Below, one piece after another: positions 36,662-49,193 of a stretch of DNA of 64,000 bases. The notes under the pieces were generated by a model, which saw nothing but the letters and a program-made list of their open reading frames with translations, had not been told where the DNA came from and ran no database searches. Each line of letters opens with the position of its first letter. Position 1 is the stretch's first letter. This DNA is from Sipunculus nudus (lineage: Eukaryota > Annelida > Sipuncula > Golfingiida > Sipunculidae), in contig CM049316.1 of NCBI GenBank assembly GCA_026874595.1, forward strand, positions 374,001-438,000, read 5' to 3'. A program made the translations under genes and the position numbers.

Positions 36662-37348
36662 GTAAGTTCACATTAATATGAAGTTGTCATAGGTAAACAG
36701 TCCATAAAGAACTCAGTCTTATCCCCACCCCTTGAATGTTGTAAATAGGCTATTAGTTAGCCACTTGTTAATAAGACTATTAGGTTTAATTATGTACTTT
36801 CATTTCATTGATGCTGTAGACCACTGAATAAGACTGCCTGCATATTTATTTCACTCCAGTCTAGAATGTAGTTTTGGTATATAGGGACTGCTGCTTCAAG
36901 CTTCAAGATAATATTTAATAAATTTTGTCCTGCTTGATGTAAGGCTGTAGGCATAGATAGAATTTGTTATATACTGAAATTTGAATTTCTGATTGATACT
37001 ATTAGATAGTGCTGTGGTGGGCTATAAATGTCAGTTCCTCAGGGTTAACGAGAAAATAATGAAAATGATCCTCCCCTTGGGACACACTAAGGATCGTTTT
37101 CAACATTTTCAAAGCCCAGAAGGCCATTTTGATGTGTTAAAATAGTTTAGTTCTTACATTGTTATTATTAATATAGATTTCTTATTTGCCAAAATATATC
37201 TGTTATGAAGCCTGTGGTAATGTAGATAAATCATCAGCCAAGTTCAATAATATACGTATTCAGTTTCATGCACTGACCAAAATTGTATACAATATTATGT
37301 TATTGGTCATATCTGAATTTTGATGATGTATTTGATCTTTTTTTTCAG

Positions 37349-37437
37349 ATCCTAACCAGGTGATCAATGGAGCAGGAACAAAACTACTCTCATGGCTGGC
37401 TCTTCTGCTGGCAGCAGCTGTTATGATGCTGTTATGA
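37349..37437 (+). CDS. Terminal exon: GPI-anchor signal of an Ig-domain protein (right copy)
   Basis: It follows a 687-bp intron with GTAAGT donor and TTTTTTTTCAG acceptor. The split codon A|AT gives Asn, then PNQVINGAGTKLLSW and a hydrophobic tail ending at TGA (37,435-37,437). It matches the left-arm copy. The compact N-G-A-G site and terminal hydrophobic run indicate attachment to the outer membrane leaflet by GPI. Confidence 0.75.
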
Positions 37438-37586
37438 ACAAATTAATACCAGTCAGACACGGCAGAGAATACTGCGATTTACCTTTGAACAGGCCAGAGT
37501 CCCAAATCAACACAAAACCAAGACTCGAAGAAAGAAGATACGGAAGTGTCACAGAAATGATAAATGTCGTAACTTTTATTATCTTG

Positions 37587-37592
37587 AATAAA
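37587..37592 (+). terminator. Candidate polyadenylation signal, right copy
   Basis: AATAAA 150 bp after the stop codon of the terminal exon, in TCTTGAATAAATGTGG. Confidence 0.4.
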
Positions 37593-38578
37593 TGTGGTCC
37601 TGTAGAGATTGATGTGATGCACCCGTGTTTTGACTTTCTTGATAAAGTTTACTATTAAGATAATTGCACTAAATCTATGCAAATGTGACAAATGTTTTTT
37701 TTTAGGAGTTTAGCTTTTGTTTTGGCAAACCCAGACCCTGCACTCTTCACATATGCAAACTGGCATATGTACTTTTATGTGTCAAAAAAAGGGGTTTCCC
37801 CAAAATGGGCATGTTCATTTATTGTTGCGCCAGACTTTTTGATTGATAGGGGATTTCTTACATCAGGTGTTACAGTGGTGTTATTAAAATTTTATTACTC
37901 TGAACATAATTTGTGCAGTGCATAATTTCATTGACTAACATCAAACAGATGTCAAAAATGAGATGTTTTCATTCTCTCTTTTCTGCTCTTTTTATATGGC
38001 TATGATTACATTGGATAATGCAGGGTCAGGTTTTGATATTATTGATGAATATAAAAAATATGTCCTTCTTAATGAAAAAGATATTAACATGTTTATTGGT
38101 ACTACATGTGCATTTGATATTCAAGTGAACTGCCAGCAGGGGAATTAGTTTCATAGGATGCCACTAGATGGCACAACTATGTAGTGTATATTGCCTTTTG
38201 CCTGAATTCATTAGTGTTTTGGGATTCTGATATCTTTTCCTCTCATCTCTTGATAGTTACTAATCTGCCAGTCTGTATACTGGATCTGTTCTATTAAACA
38301 CTTGGCCACCCGTCGCTTACTATTAAAATCTAAAGAAAGGTGCTTAAAGCTAATGTAATCAGTATTTTTTCTCACAGCAGTGACAAAATGTTTTCTATGT
38401 TCTGACTTTTAATCCTAACTCGGAACATTACCTGCTAGTTTGGCACAAGTTTCTTTCACCTTGCAAAGTCCTATACATTTGGGCAGTGTACCGGTACATT
38501 CAGTGACTGCAGTCCATTTGTGCTGCCAAGAAGTGTAATTCTATGCAGTTTTATGTGCAGGGGTTTAGCTTGGTTTAA
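37593..38578. other. 3' flank of the right Ig copy
   Basis: No gene supported. Short frames at 37,692-37,925 and 37,963-38,148 are downstream of the polyadenylation candidate and AT-rich. A CTCF-like GCCACTAGATGGCAC lies at 38,160-38,174 (mirror 24,045-24,059). Confidence 0.5.
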
Positions 38579-39139
38579 GCTTGCAAGTTTGCATACAGTG
38601 AAATTGCAGTGCATTTAGCCCACAAAGAAATGCATTCACTGTACGTTTGCAGTGTATGTGCATTGACTGTATGGTTTGTATTGTAAGAGCTTCAGCTTTA
38701 TATACAGAATGTTTTATATACAGTGAGTGTGTAATGGCATTAAGTATTTAGAGACGTGCATTCACCACATGTCTGCAGTGCACATGTACATGCAGTGTAT
38801 TTAGTATCTGAGGAATACACTGTTTATATGCAAGGAGTCTGATCAGCATTGATCTTGACAATCTGGAGAAAAGTATCTGCTGTGCTTTCACAGGGTATAC
38901 ACTGTGACTCTATGGAACATAAAGTAGTTGAAGATATGCTTTTGCAGTATAAATAAAGTGACTATGCAGTGCATTAGGCATTTAAAGATATGTATATGTC
39001 AAGCTTTTGCAGTGTATTTGAAGTGACCATGCAGTGCATATAGTATTTGAAGTTATGCATCTGCTATGCTTAGTGAATGTGCAGTACCTTTAAGCTGCTC
39101 ATCTGATGAATATGCATAAGGTAGACTGTATGAAGAAAT
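38579..39139. repeat. Degenerate TGCAGTG-rich minisatellite (mirror of 23,080-23,640)
   Basis: Reverse complement of the left-arm stretch, with recurring TGCAGTG and AGTGA words at irregular 40-60-bp steps. Confidence 0.5.
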
Positions 39140-42100
39140 ATATTCACCATATATTCATACAGTATGCGTATGGTGTATATAATATACTGTGAAAAGGATT
39201 ACACAGGTGAAATTAATCACACTAAAAGGTAATCACTCTGAACGATTGACTAGTTAAGAACATTAATTATATCTCTCTAAATGATTGAGAATTTTTTTTA
39301 CAGTGAGTTATGGTTCAAAGAAAGGACCTGTGTAAATGTAATTATTTTACTTTTAAAGATAATTATAGCCGTAATTTGTTAATTTTTTAGGAATTTTTAA
39401 TATAAGGTTAAACGTAGGTCATGTAGAATGTTTATCATGGCTACAAAAATGGTTTTGCTGTGATAAATTAATTAGATTTTATGGGAGAGGTACTTTCAGA
39501 AGCAGTTGTGATGAGAATGTAATTGTACAGTATTGACAATAATTGAATGGGAGTTATGTACATTAAACTAGATGATTAGACAAGACTGTTTCAAAATTAC
39601 ATACAGACTTAACTGTTGTGTGAGCATACAGTTTCACCTACAGTTCAGAAAGAAAAATTATTAAATTCAGGGCTGGTTGGATCATTTTGTAGTACATTGG
39701 TACATATTTCACATCGTAAACTACTGACTGTACCCCCTAATTAGATAAAAAGTGCATCATATTAAGTGCATCAGTTTGTTACCTCTAATGTACTGGATTT
39801 AAACAAGTTCATGGTGCATTTCAAGGTCTTAAAAAGAAGTAGTGTTAAAATTGCAGAACATTTTATCAACACTTGAGTTTTGTGGATTAACCCTCCCATT
39901 GTGCAACATAGTCACTCATCTGTGTATAAATAGGTGGAGATGCCTAGTGGAGATATTTTGTAGAAAACCTGATCTGGTCAAATCAAAATTCACAATCTTT
40001 CTTTCAAAGGAAGGCTGCCTAGTAATATACAAAAATTGTCATGGAAACCCAGATATTTATGTAGAAACATTTTGTAACGTATTACAGTTTAAATGTTTTT
40101 TATCTAATGAAAATAATCTTTGTGATGCATGCATTGCATGCATTTCATCTTTAATCCCACCTTTTATGACTTTGCATGCTGTATGTGTAAAATATATATT
40201 ATTGTAATATTATACTTGTGGCCATTTTCTTAATATTAAAAGAAACATAAAAAAATTGGTGTTCTTAGTGTGATTTTGATAATCGTTTGATAAAGAATTC
40301 CGGAATTCATCTTCAAAATGTCCATCTTGTGTCTGTCAGCTTGCTAAAGCTGTTATCTTTTGTAATTTAATGTAATTAATAATCTGTACATCTCTGGCTT
40401 CATGTGATGGTGTCCTTCTAACACAAAAGCAATTAAAAAGTTTCAGCTCAGTTTGAAGTGTACATCTACATGCCTTTTTATATGCCGTCACTACCATTTA
40501 TTCAATGTTGTAAGCGCCTATTTATTCAATGTTGTAAGCATGAGGATTTATCTATGCAGAACATGAGTGGACCCATCTGAAACATGCTCAGGTTGATTTT
40601 CGAGAAACTTGATTGACATGCTTAGTGAGCTGCAGATATGAGATCTGATCTGGAATATTCTCTATGTAAATCCCAAGACTGCATGGCTGTTTTTAGAAAC
40701 ATTAATTTCAGTTTGTTGTTACAGTTGATCTAAATTGTTATAAGATTGAGTATTGAGATAACTAATACTGATTATTTGTAATATAATCTGAGAAATCTTT
40801 ATGAGGGAATCCTGTAAAATTTATGGCATATTTGTTGCAGTTGAGAAATGGATCATTTTCTTTAAGCATCCAGCAAATTGAAAGGCTTGTTTCATTATGT
40901 TTCAAAGCAATACAGATAAAAAATTTTAACATTGATTCCTGTCAGAGCCATCCATAATCACATTTATTCTTGTCAAAGGCATCAGTAATTATGTCAGTCC
41001 TCTGGCATCAATCAAGAAAATTTAATTTGAACCCTGGTCTTTTTATATTCATTTAAAGAGGACTAACACTGGTGTGCAAAATAGGGTCTTATGTTACATT
41101 AATTATTGCATATATTGGTAACTTTAATAGCACACAATAGGCCTGTACTAGTCCATTGTTGTGTATATTTTTTCCCCTGAAATTTGTTACTACTATAAAC
41201 TTTACATGGTATACAATTAAGTGGTAAGATTTTACTCTCTTCTGTAATTTTGATTTGCTTTTCATTGCAAATCAAATATGTTATAGATAAATCGACCAAT
41301 ATCTTACAGATGCTCATAATATTCCTGCTTCAGTGGTGATGTGGATGCTGTTTAAACATCTGATGTGGTATTTTTGCAACCAACATGATCATATTCAGTT
41401 AGTGTCCCCCATGGGGTATGATCAGACATGTTTGCTCATACCTTTCAAGCTCTACCAGGCAATCAAATTATATGCTGCTACACAACCTGTCTTGTTTTCT
41501 ATGACCACAAGTGCACGCCTGTACCCTGAGTGGTTGTTTCCATGCTACAATTCCTGACCCTGATGTCTGACACCTAGGCTCAGTATGAATATTTATGAGC
41601 TGTGCATGAATATTTATGAGCTGACTGACTGATTTATGCTTTGGATTGGCCACAGGCAGCACATTTGATAATTCTCATCAGGTTAAAACTCCCAGAATCC
41701 TCTCACGAGTCTGAGTTCACATATCCATGAAAGCATCATTTTGTATATGCCTGTATCTGTACATATCCAGGTAATTTTGTATCTGCTCAATAGGCCAGTA
41801 TTTATTTAGGTATAAGATAAGTTAATTTTGAGTTACAACAGTCACTAGGAATAGTATTTATATGTGCAAAATATGGAGATCAATGCAGTTGCTTTGTGAA
41901 ATTTTGCAAAAAGATTGTAACAGACTTTGGTCTTATTTGAGACCACTTTGAGTGAAAACAGCAGCTCATTTACATATTCATTATGACTCAGTATTACACC
42001 AGTGGAAGTGGCCTTTTATATGCACAAGCGACTTGTAACATCAACTGTTGTGTTTTGGTAGGTCTTGTAGGTATAAAATCCAGGCCTGCTTTAAATGTAC

Positions 42101-43294
42101 ACTGTTGTGAATAACTAAAAGCATGACGGGTAACAACTGATATTTTCTGAGTTTACAAAAAAAGATACAAAAAAGAATCTGTATCTGACAGCTTCACAAA
42201 TTATATACTATAATTGTTAATTTGAACCTATTATTGTATGTTTCCTTATACTATGCACAATTTACTTTTTCTGTTTGTATATATCAACCTACCCGCAAAT
42301 ACACAAATTTTTAGCTTAAATGAGTCCTGGTCTGTTTTTGAATGTGAAGACATTAGTTGCATATAATATCAGGTATTTAAATAAGTGTTATATGTAAATT
42401 AGCTTTTTTTCACTTGATTCATGTTTCAATTAAAAAAATAATGTGATTATATCCATATAAAAGGCCCTTTAATTTTTGTTAAAATCAAAAGAATTTGCAA
42501 AACTTAAGTAAATTTAGCCTGCTGGACTTTCTTCAATAGAGCTACAACTAGGTTTGAATAGAGGAGTGCAAAAAGTGAGAAATGCATTAGGACACCTTTT
42601 GAATTTAACATGCTACAGGGCCACCTGGTGGTAATGTTTAAAACCATTTAATGGGAATTTGGTCTTAACTGAACACAAGTATATGAAAATTTTTTTCTGG
42701 TCAACCAGTGATCATTTTAATCCAGACAGTAAATTTGTGAAACATATATTGTAAAGGATTGGTACCTTTGGTGTCAAAGTGAGAAATTGATATATGTTGC
42801 TTGTGTTTTTTATTGACCAGTTATTGATAACTTCTGATTTAAATGGCTTGAGTAATTTCTTTTCTTCACGGGTTTTACCTCCATCCACATTTCGAAAAAC
42901 TTATTTTGATCACAGAAATTTGTATTTTCTTCAGGGAAAGGCTGAACACCACTTGTTAAATATTATATTTTACCTGTAATTGTAATTGAAGCATAGTTGC
43001 ATGTACTTCTTGGAGCATACAAGTATGTTCCAGCCATATCACATTTGCTCCTGCTGTCCATTATGCACATTGTCTGTTACTGCCTTGAATTTGGTTGATT
43101 AGTCAGAATATAAATGCAAGGAAAAGTGTTTGCTATAGATGCACAACTTCCTTTCTTGCCAGTTCTTAAATTAGTCAAACTTAAAATGTATGAAGGATTA
43201 AAATTCTCCCTTAAAGGCACAGAAAGTTCTTGCACAAATAATCCACAAGGGCAGTGACTGACATTCATGGTTGAAATGCACAATGATGGCCCAC
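39140..43294. other. Long stretch with no supported gene (mirror of 18,930-23,079)
   Basis: Holds the mirror images of the two small direct duplications (near 41,580-41,621 and 40,497-40,538). The 121-codon frame at 39,842-40,207 starts with GTG and has no gene-like features. Confidence 0.5.
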
Positions 43295-43485
43295 TGCTGA
43301 TCCCCCCCCCCCCCACCATACAATATACTACAGGGGTGGGTCCAGGATTTTGAAAAGGGGGGGGGGGGCAACCAAGCATTATTAAAATACATAAGAGAAA
43401 ATCTTAAAACCTTCAGTCTTGAAAAAGGATCAGAAACAGGGGTCAGCCCCCCCCTCCCCTTGGATCTGCTACTGCGCTCCATCAG
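43295..43485. repeat. Poly-C/poly-G repeat (mirror of 18,740-18,925)
   Basis: C13 at 43,302-43,314, G12 at 43,357-43,368 and C8 at 43,447-43,454. Run lengths differ from the left arm by +1, -3 and -1. Confidence 0.75.
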
Positions 43486-44685
43486 TATCTTTACCAATAA
43501 AATCAGTGTGAAAATTGGTTTCTGTTTGTTGTTAGTGCTTTAGCCAATTAAAAGGTGTTATATGGATAGCATTGGCTTTTAATGTATAATTCGTTCATTC
43601 TTTGATGATAATATACCATACACCAACTTAAGATTTTTTCTTCATTTTGATTTACAAACATTCATGCAAAAAGGATTTTGGAAAAGGATTTCTTTTTTCA
43701 CGTCCTGGAGATTTTATGATTTTTGGACATCCTTTAATGCAAAAAGATAACTTTATTGCTCACATGTAATCTTTAATAAATATATTATTTGGCAGAAATG
43801 AGACTTGACTAGTGGTTGAGCACCTGGACACACATGTCCCTTTGATGCTGGACATCGATCCTGGTGCTTTCTCCATCTTATTGAATCTCCTTGGTTATAT
43901 TCTGCAGACCAGTTTTCAACCTCTGATATAGCTTGGCTAGATAATAAATTACCTGAGCCCCAATTAAATACTTTTTATAGTTGAGGACTCATTTAAGTTA
44001 AGACACATTGGGAGATAAAACTAATATTTTTCTGTTCATTTTAATATTACCATAAGATTAATCAAAACATTAAGACGGGTTCAAGCTTAGTATATAATAA
44101 TATATTATATTTCCAGGTTATAGCCATTATCACCTGTAATTGAAAATCTTTCATAGTTAATTATGATTTATCAGTTACATGTAGTTACATCAGCTTTCTG
44201 TATTTAGGGTGGAGTGATGTGATAATTCCTTGTAGATCTGTAATCAGCATGATTATTATGTAATGGTAAGGAGATATATCTTGGACCTATATTTAAAGAA
44301 AACACTGATGTACATTTAATATGTTTATATGGTAAATAATAATATAATATATATTCATGTGTAAGGAATTCATGTTATTGTTTGTGTTCTAGCTTTAGCT
44401 TGCATCATCAATCAGCTGTAGCTTATTGGTCAAAAAGGAAGTCATGTGATTCATACTATTACTCTAAAACCATTGGTCATTTAGGGTCATGTGATTTATG
44501 TTAGATGCAGCCATTGGTCAGTGTGGTGATCATGTAATCCATGTCAAGTGTAAACTTGCCAGATGTCCGTGTTTTCACTTTTTAGTGTAATTGCTGTAAA
44601 TGTTGGAATGATTAAAAGTGTGTTCAATAGGAGGAGTTTGTGTTTTATTTCCAAGAAGAAAAATATAGATGATTGAGTTTCTGTA
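43486..44685. other. AT-rich DNA without a recognised feature (mirror of 17,531-18,715)
   Basis: No exon, array or promoter signature seen. Confidence 0.5.
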
Positions 44686-45444
44686 TTTTTTATCCGGATC
44701 AAATATCTTGAGAGATAAATTTTTGCTCTGTAGGCGTGTCTTTTTCAATATCTCGGTGCCGCAGTCTAGTTGGGATATGGTTTGATTGTAAAGATTGGCC
44801 GCTGTGCGCGCTTTAATAATTATAAAAATATCCCTACTTTCTACGCGGCTTTTATATAGAACTGTCAAGAATATTCTGTCCTCTTTGTTTCTTTTTATAC
44901 CGAATAAATATCTTGAGCGATGAATTTTTTCTCTATGACGGCGGCCTGGTTGCGATATTGTTTTATTGTACAGATTGGCCTCTGTGTGCGTTTTAATAAT
45001 TAAAGAAATATCAATGCTTTCTACGCGGTTTTTATATAGACAGGTGAGGAATTTTCTGTCCTCTCTGTTCCTTTTTATGCCGATTAAATATCTCGAGCGA
45101 TGGATTTTTGCCGAATATTTTCGTAGGCATGTCGCTTTTAATTTCTTGGAGCCGGCGGTCTGGTTGCAATATGGTTTTATTGTAAAGATTGGCGTCTGTG
45201 TGCGTTTTAATAATTAAAGAAATATCCAAGCTTTCTACGCGGTTTTTATAAAGACCTGTGAGGAATTTTCTGACCTCTCTGTTCCTTTTCATGACGAATA
45301 AATATGTCGAGCGATGGATTTTTACCGAATGTCGCTTTTAATTTCTTGGCTCCGGCAGTATAATGTCAAAAGAGCAAACGTTCACGAATGTATACATTTA
45401 TTCACAATATATATATATATTAGAAGAATACCCGATGGATTATA
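44686..45444 (-). repeat. Short 215-bp-family array with leader (mirror of 16,772-17,530)
   Basis: Three diverged units followed by the shared leader, read in reverse complement. It pairs with the left copy at coordinate sum 62,216 without indels. Confidence 0.8.
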
Positions 45445-45575
45445 ACAGTATACTAAGTGGGCACACACCGACGGCACACTACTTTCCAATCATAAAGTAT
45501 TAAATAACAGGATACGAGTTATAAACCGTATATTTTTATATTTCACAGTTGTGGAAGGGTTGATACTTGATAACA

Positions 45576-45985
45576 AATTGGTGGACTTTTTACATGCCGC
45601 CAGGGGGAACCTCGGCTTAGACCTACCAATTTTGAAACAAAAAATTTCTTTATCAAACGAGTCGCATCGTCAGGCTAATATTTATTTTTCTTTCGCCGAA
45701 TCTCAGCAGCACAGGAGACTGGATATTAACATTACCGTTTTATATTGCAATAACTGTACAAAAAGACCAGATCGGGGTTTGGGAAAAGTTGTGAACAGTC
45801 AGAGTTCTAACCATTCCTCAGATGTAACGGCTTGGCGGCACAGTGGAATTGTCTGGGCCGCCATGCCACATTTTGTCTCGTTATTGAAACATGGGTCTGG
45901 GTTCAAATCCACGGCAGGGAATGTTTTTTTTTCATTATTTTTCCCAATCTTTTAAATCTTAAAAGAAACGTTTTAAAGGTATGTA
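45576..45985 (+). repeat. tRNA-derived SINE-like element, plus orientation
   Basis: Read forward: end box GCCGCCAGGGGGAACC at 45,596-45,611 followed by CTCGGCTTAG, about 220 bp of linker, then a tRNA-like head with TGGCGGCACAGTGG at 45,833-45,846 and GGTTCAAATCC at 45,900-45,910, then a body with TGGTAATTTGTGAATGGT. The same box, linker, head, body order occurs at 53,042-53,400. The element therefore carries the box at both ends, about 330 bp apart in the better-preserved copy. Confidence 0.6.
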
Positions 45986-46605
45986 TATTATTTCAAATTT
46001 CATGACGGTTAGTGGTAATTTGTGAATGGTGAGAAAATCGCTGCTAATGGGACAGATGGCCAACCCGACTCAATTTGATTAAATGTAATAATTACCTTTC
46101 CTGAAAAATAATAGGCCCAAATCAATAATGTTTTTTCACAGGTCAGCCTTAGACCAAAGAATACCAAATGATATTAACACCTACATTTATACATACATAC
46201 ATATATTGATTTATACATATATACATACGTATAGACATGCAAACGCACATGTATGCTTAGATTACATACATACATGTGTTTAGATATGTATATCTGTAAG
46301 GAGGTATATCACTTGTGTGAATGTAAGAATAACTTCAAACGTCTTCAGAAAAAAACAATTTGAATGCTACAGCCGTCTAACGCAAACGAAACATGTACAA
46401 TTATTTATTAATGGAAATTTACGTTAGTTCTTTAATTTTCTTCACAGACACCGCCTTTATGACCTTTTCAACATATCACTTTCAAGGGTGAAACGTTTTG
46501 AGGTCGAGGTATAGACAGGATGTTTTAGCTTACGTCCTCTTTTCTAGTTGCTAATTTGATTTATACACTTTTGCCCGAATTTCAAAATTACTCCGTTCAT
46601 TGGAA
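45986..46605. other. No gene; microsatellite (mirror of 15,611-16,230)
   Basis: ATACATAC-rich stretch near 46,186-46,281; otherwise unremarkable. Confidence 0.5.
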
Positions 46606-46813
46606 AAGTTTGAAAATTTATGAACGGTCAAACAAATAATAAAGCCAGTTAAATAAACCATGTGCGAGCTAAGAAACAGTTAATGTTCCTCCCAACAGGG
46701 GGTGACCCAGGCTTAGGGGCCAGAAGACCGGCTGGACTCATTTGGTGAAAATAACGGGTCCAAATGAAAGGGATTTTAACAGATCAACAACCTTGGGTCT
46801 GCCTGGGGCTGGC
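46606..46813 (+). repeat. SINE-associated body preceding the long minisatellite
   Basis: TGTGCGAGCTAAGAAACAGT, a degenerate box CCCAACAGGGGGTGACCCAG at 46,691-46,710, then CATTTGGTGAAAATAACGGG and the GGGATTTTAACAGATCAACA sequence that leads directly into the 18-bp array. Confidence 0.7.
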
Positions 46814-47772
46814 CAAAGAACAACCTGGTTATCATGAACAACATGGTTATAATGAACAATCTGGTTATAATGTCCAACCTCGTTATAATGTCCAGCCCAG
46901 TTATAATGTCCAACCTGGTTTTAATGTACAACCTCGTTAAAATGAACAACCTGGTTACAATGTCAAAACTTTCTTTATAAAAAACAACCTGGTTATAATG
47001 AACAACCTCGTTAAAATGAACAACGTGGTTATAATGTACAAGCTCGTTATAATGTCCGTTCCGGTTATAATGTCCAACCTGGTTATAATGTACAACCTGG
47101 TTATAATGTACAACCTTGTTATAATGTACAACCTGGTTAAAATGAACAACCTGGTTAAAATGAACAACCTGGTTAAAATGAACAACCTGGTTAAAATGAA
47201 CAACCTGGTTAAAATTAACAACCTGGTTATAATGTAAAACCCGGTTATAATGTCCGGCCCGATTATAATGTCCAACCTGGTTATAATGTACAACTTGGTT
47301 ATAATGTACAACCTCTTTAAAATGAACAACCTCGTTAAAATGAACAACCTCGTTATAATGAACAACCTCGTTAAAATGTACAACCTAGTTTAAATGAACA
47401 ACCTGGTTAAAATGAACAGCCTGGGTATAATGTCAAAATTTCTTTATTATGAACAACCTGGTTATAATGAACAACTTCGTAAAAATGAATAACCTCGTGA
47501 TAATGAACAACCTGGTTATAATGTTAAACCTGGTTATAATGTCCAGCCCAGCAATAATGTCCAACCTGGTTATAATGTACAACCTCTTTAAAATGATCAA
47601 CCTGGTTACAATGTCATTTCTTTCTTTATGATAAACAACCTGGTTATAATGAACAACCTGGTTATTATGTACAACCTGGTTATAATGTACAACCTGGTTA
47701 AAATGAACAACCTTGTTAAAATGAACAACGTGGTTATAATGTACAACCTGGTTATAATGTCCAGCCCGGTTA
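46814..47772 (-). repeat. 18-bp minisatellite, long array (right arm)
   Basis: Mirror of 14,444-15,402 with the same number of units. One cluster of substitutions differs between arms near 47,611-47,631 (ATGTCATTTCTTTCTTTATG here against a GTCACAACTTTC version on the left). The overlapping frames on both strands are periodicity effects. Confidence 0.95.
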
Positions 47773-47973
47773 CATTATTAAGATTGAAGCAGGAGGTCGT
47801 GGGTTCGCACCAAACTTTTCATGTTGTCCAATTACTTAATTTCCGGGTCATTTTTCTGCTCAGGTGGTTAAAACATATACCGCAAACAACAATTAAATTT
47901 TATTTAATTTTTTGGTTACTTCATATGAAACTCAAGTAGTGGAATTACAAACTGAGAAACGCTTATTGTCCAT

Positions 47974-47990
47974 GCCGCCAGGGGGCAACC
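47974..47990 (+). promoter_or_regulatory. CTCF-like box (GCCGCCAGGGGGCAACC)
   Basis: Mirror of 14,226-14,242. It follows TTATTGTCCAT as in other SINE 3' ends. Confidence 0.3.
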
Positions 47991-47995
47991 TCGGC

Positions 47996-48786
47996 TGGCT
48001 CAGCTCTATATACTTATACAGGGCCTTCCTGGATCTGCTATGTGGCTCCTGCTTCAAAACTATGGGACACACACACTCCATTCTGGTTTCAAACAGTCAC
48101 TATTACATCCAATATATAGGAAAACAAGCCATTTGTCCCAGCCCAGCTCACAAACACAACAATTTTCATCCCCAAGATACCTCTGAACTATACACTCATA
48201 CAGGGCCTTCCTGGACCCCACACTTGTAAAATACCCAACACAGCACCCCGCTCAGACATCCATTGTAACCAGGAGCCACATACCAACTGCCATGAGAAGT
48301 CATTTCGACCAACTCCTATTGGTACACTGTGCTACAATACATTGACAAAAAATGCATTTGTTTTTTTGGCTGCTGCTTCAAAATAATGGGACACACACAC
48401 TCCATTCTGGTTTCAAACAGTCACTTTTACATCCAATATATAGGAAAACAAGCCATTAGGCCCAGCCAAGCTCACAAACACAACAATTTTCATCCCCGAG
48501 ATACCTCTGAACTATACACTCATACAGGACCTCCCTGGACCCCACACTTGTAAAATACCCAACACATCACCCTGCTCAGATATTCATTGTAACCAGGAGT
48601 AAGATACCAACTGACATGCAAAGCCATTGCGACCAACTCCTATTGGTATAGAACCCAGGCTGCATTGAAATTTGCAATTTTCCCTTTGCTACAACACATT
48701 GAGGCTGCTGCTTCAAAACTATGGGACCCACACACTCCATTCTGGTCTCAAACAGTCACCTTTACAGCCAATATATACGAAAACAA
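47996..48786. repeat. 328-bp tandem repeat (mirror of 13,430-14,220)
   Basis: CACACACTCCATTCTGG recurs three times at about 328-bp spacing. Frames of 105 and 74 codons are repeat copies of each other. Confidence 0.85.
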
Positions 48787-49193
48787 TTCCAGGCTGCCAG
48801 TCGTGTGAGGAATAGTTCCCGTAACTTCCGGTAGGCGCCGGCACTGCGTAGAAACAACCCTGATGCAGCAATTCCTGTGTAGTTTATAAAAATGGCACCT
48901 GTGTGGGGGTTAGGGTTACGGTTATGTATTTATATATACATATATAACCATTTTCAAATGATTTAAATTTTAATTTTAATTTAATATTTACAAAAAAGTC
49001 CGCAGATGAGCAGACATAGTAAAGCTGGCTTTTAAAAAAAATCGAAAATGTTAAAATCCCACCCGTCACAGCGTTTGTTTTTTATAAGAAACGGGCGTTG
49101 AGGCTTAAGTGGGAATAGGAGTGCTAAAACGGGAAATTACCTAACCGCGATGCAATTAATTCTTTTAAAAGACGGGGAAATTGACACTGCTTT
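48787..49193. other. No gene seen (mirror of 13,023-13,429)
   Basis: Contains the short telomere-like GGGGTTAGGGTTAC near 48,906-48,919. Confidence 0.5.
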
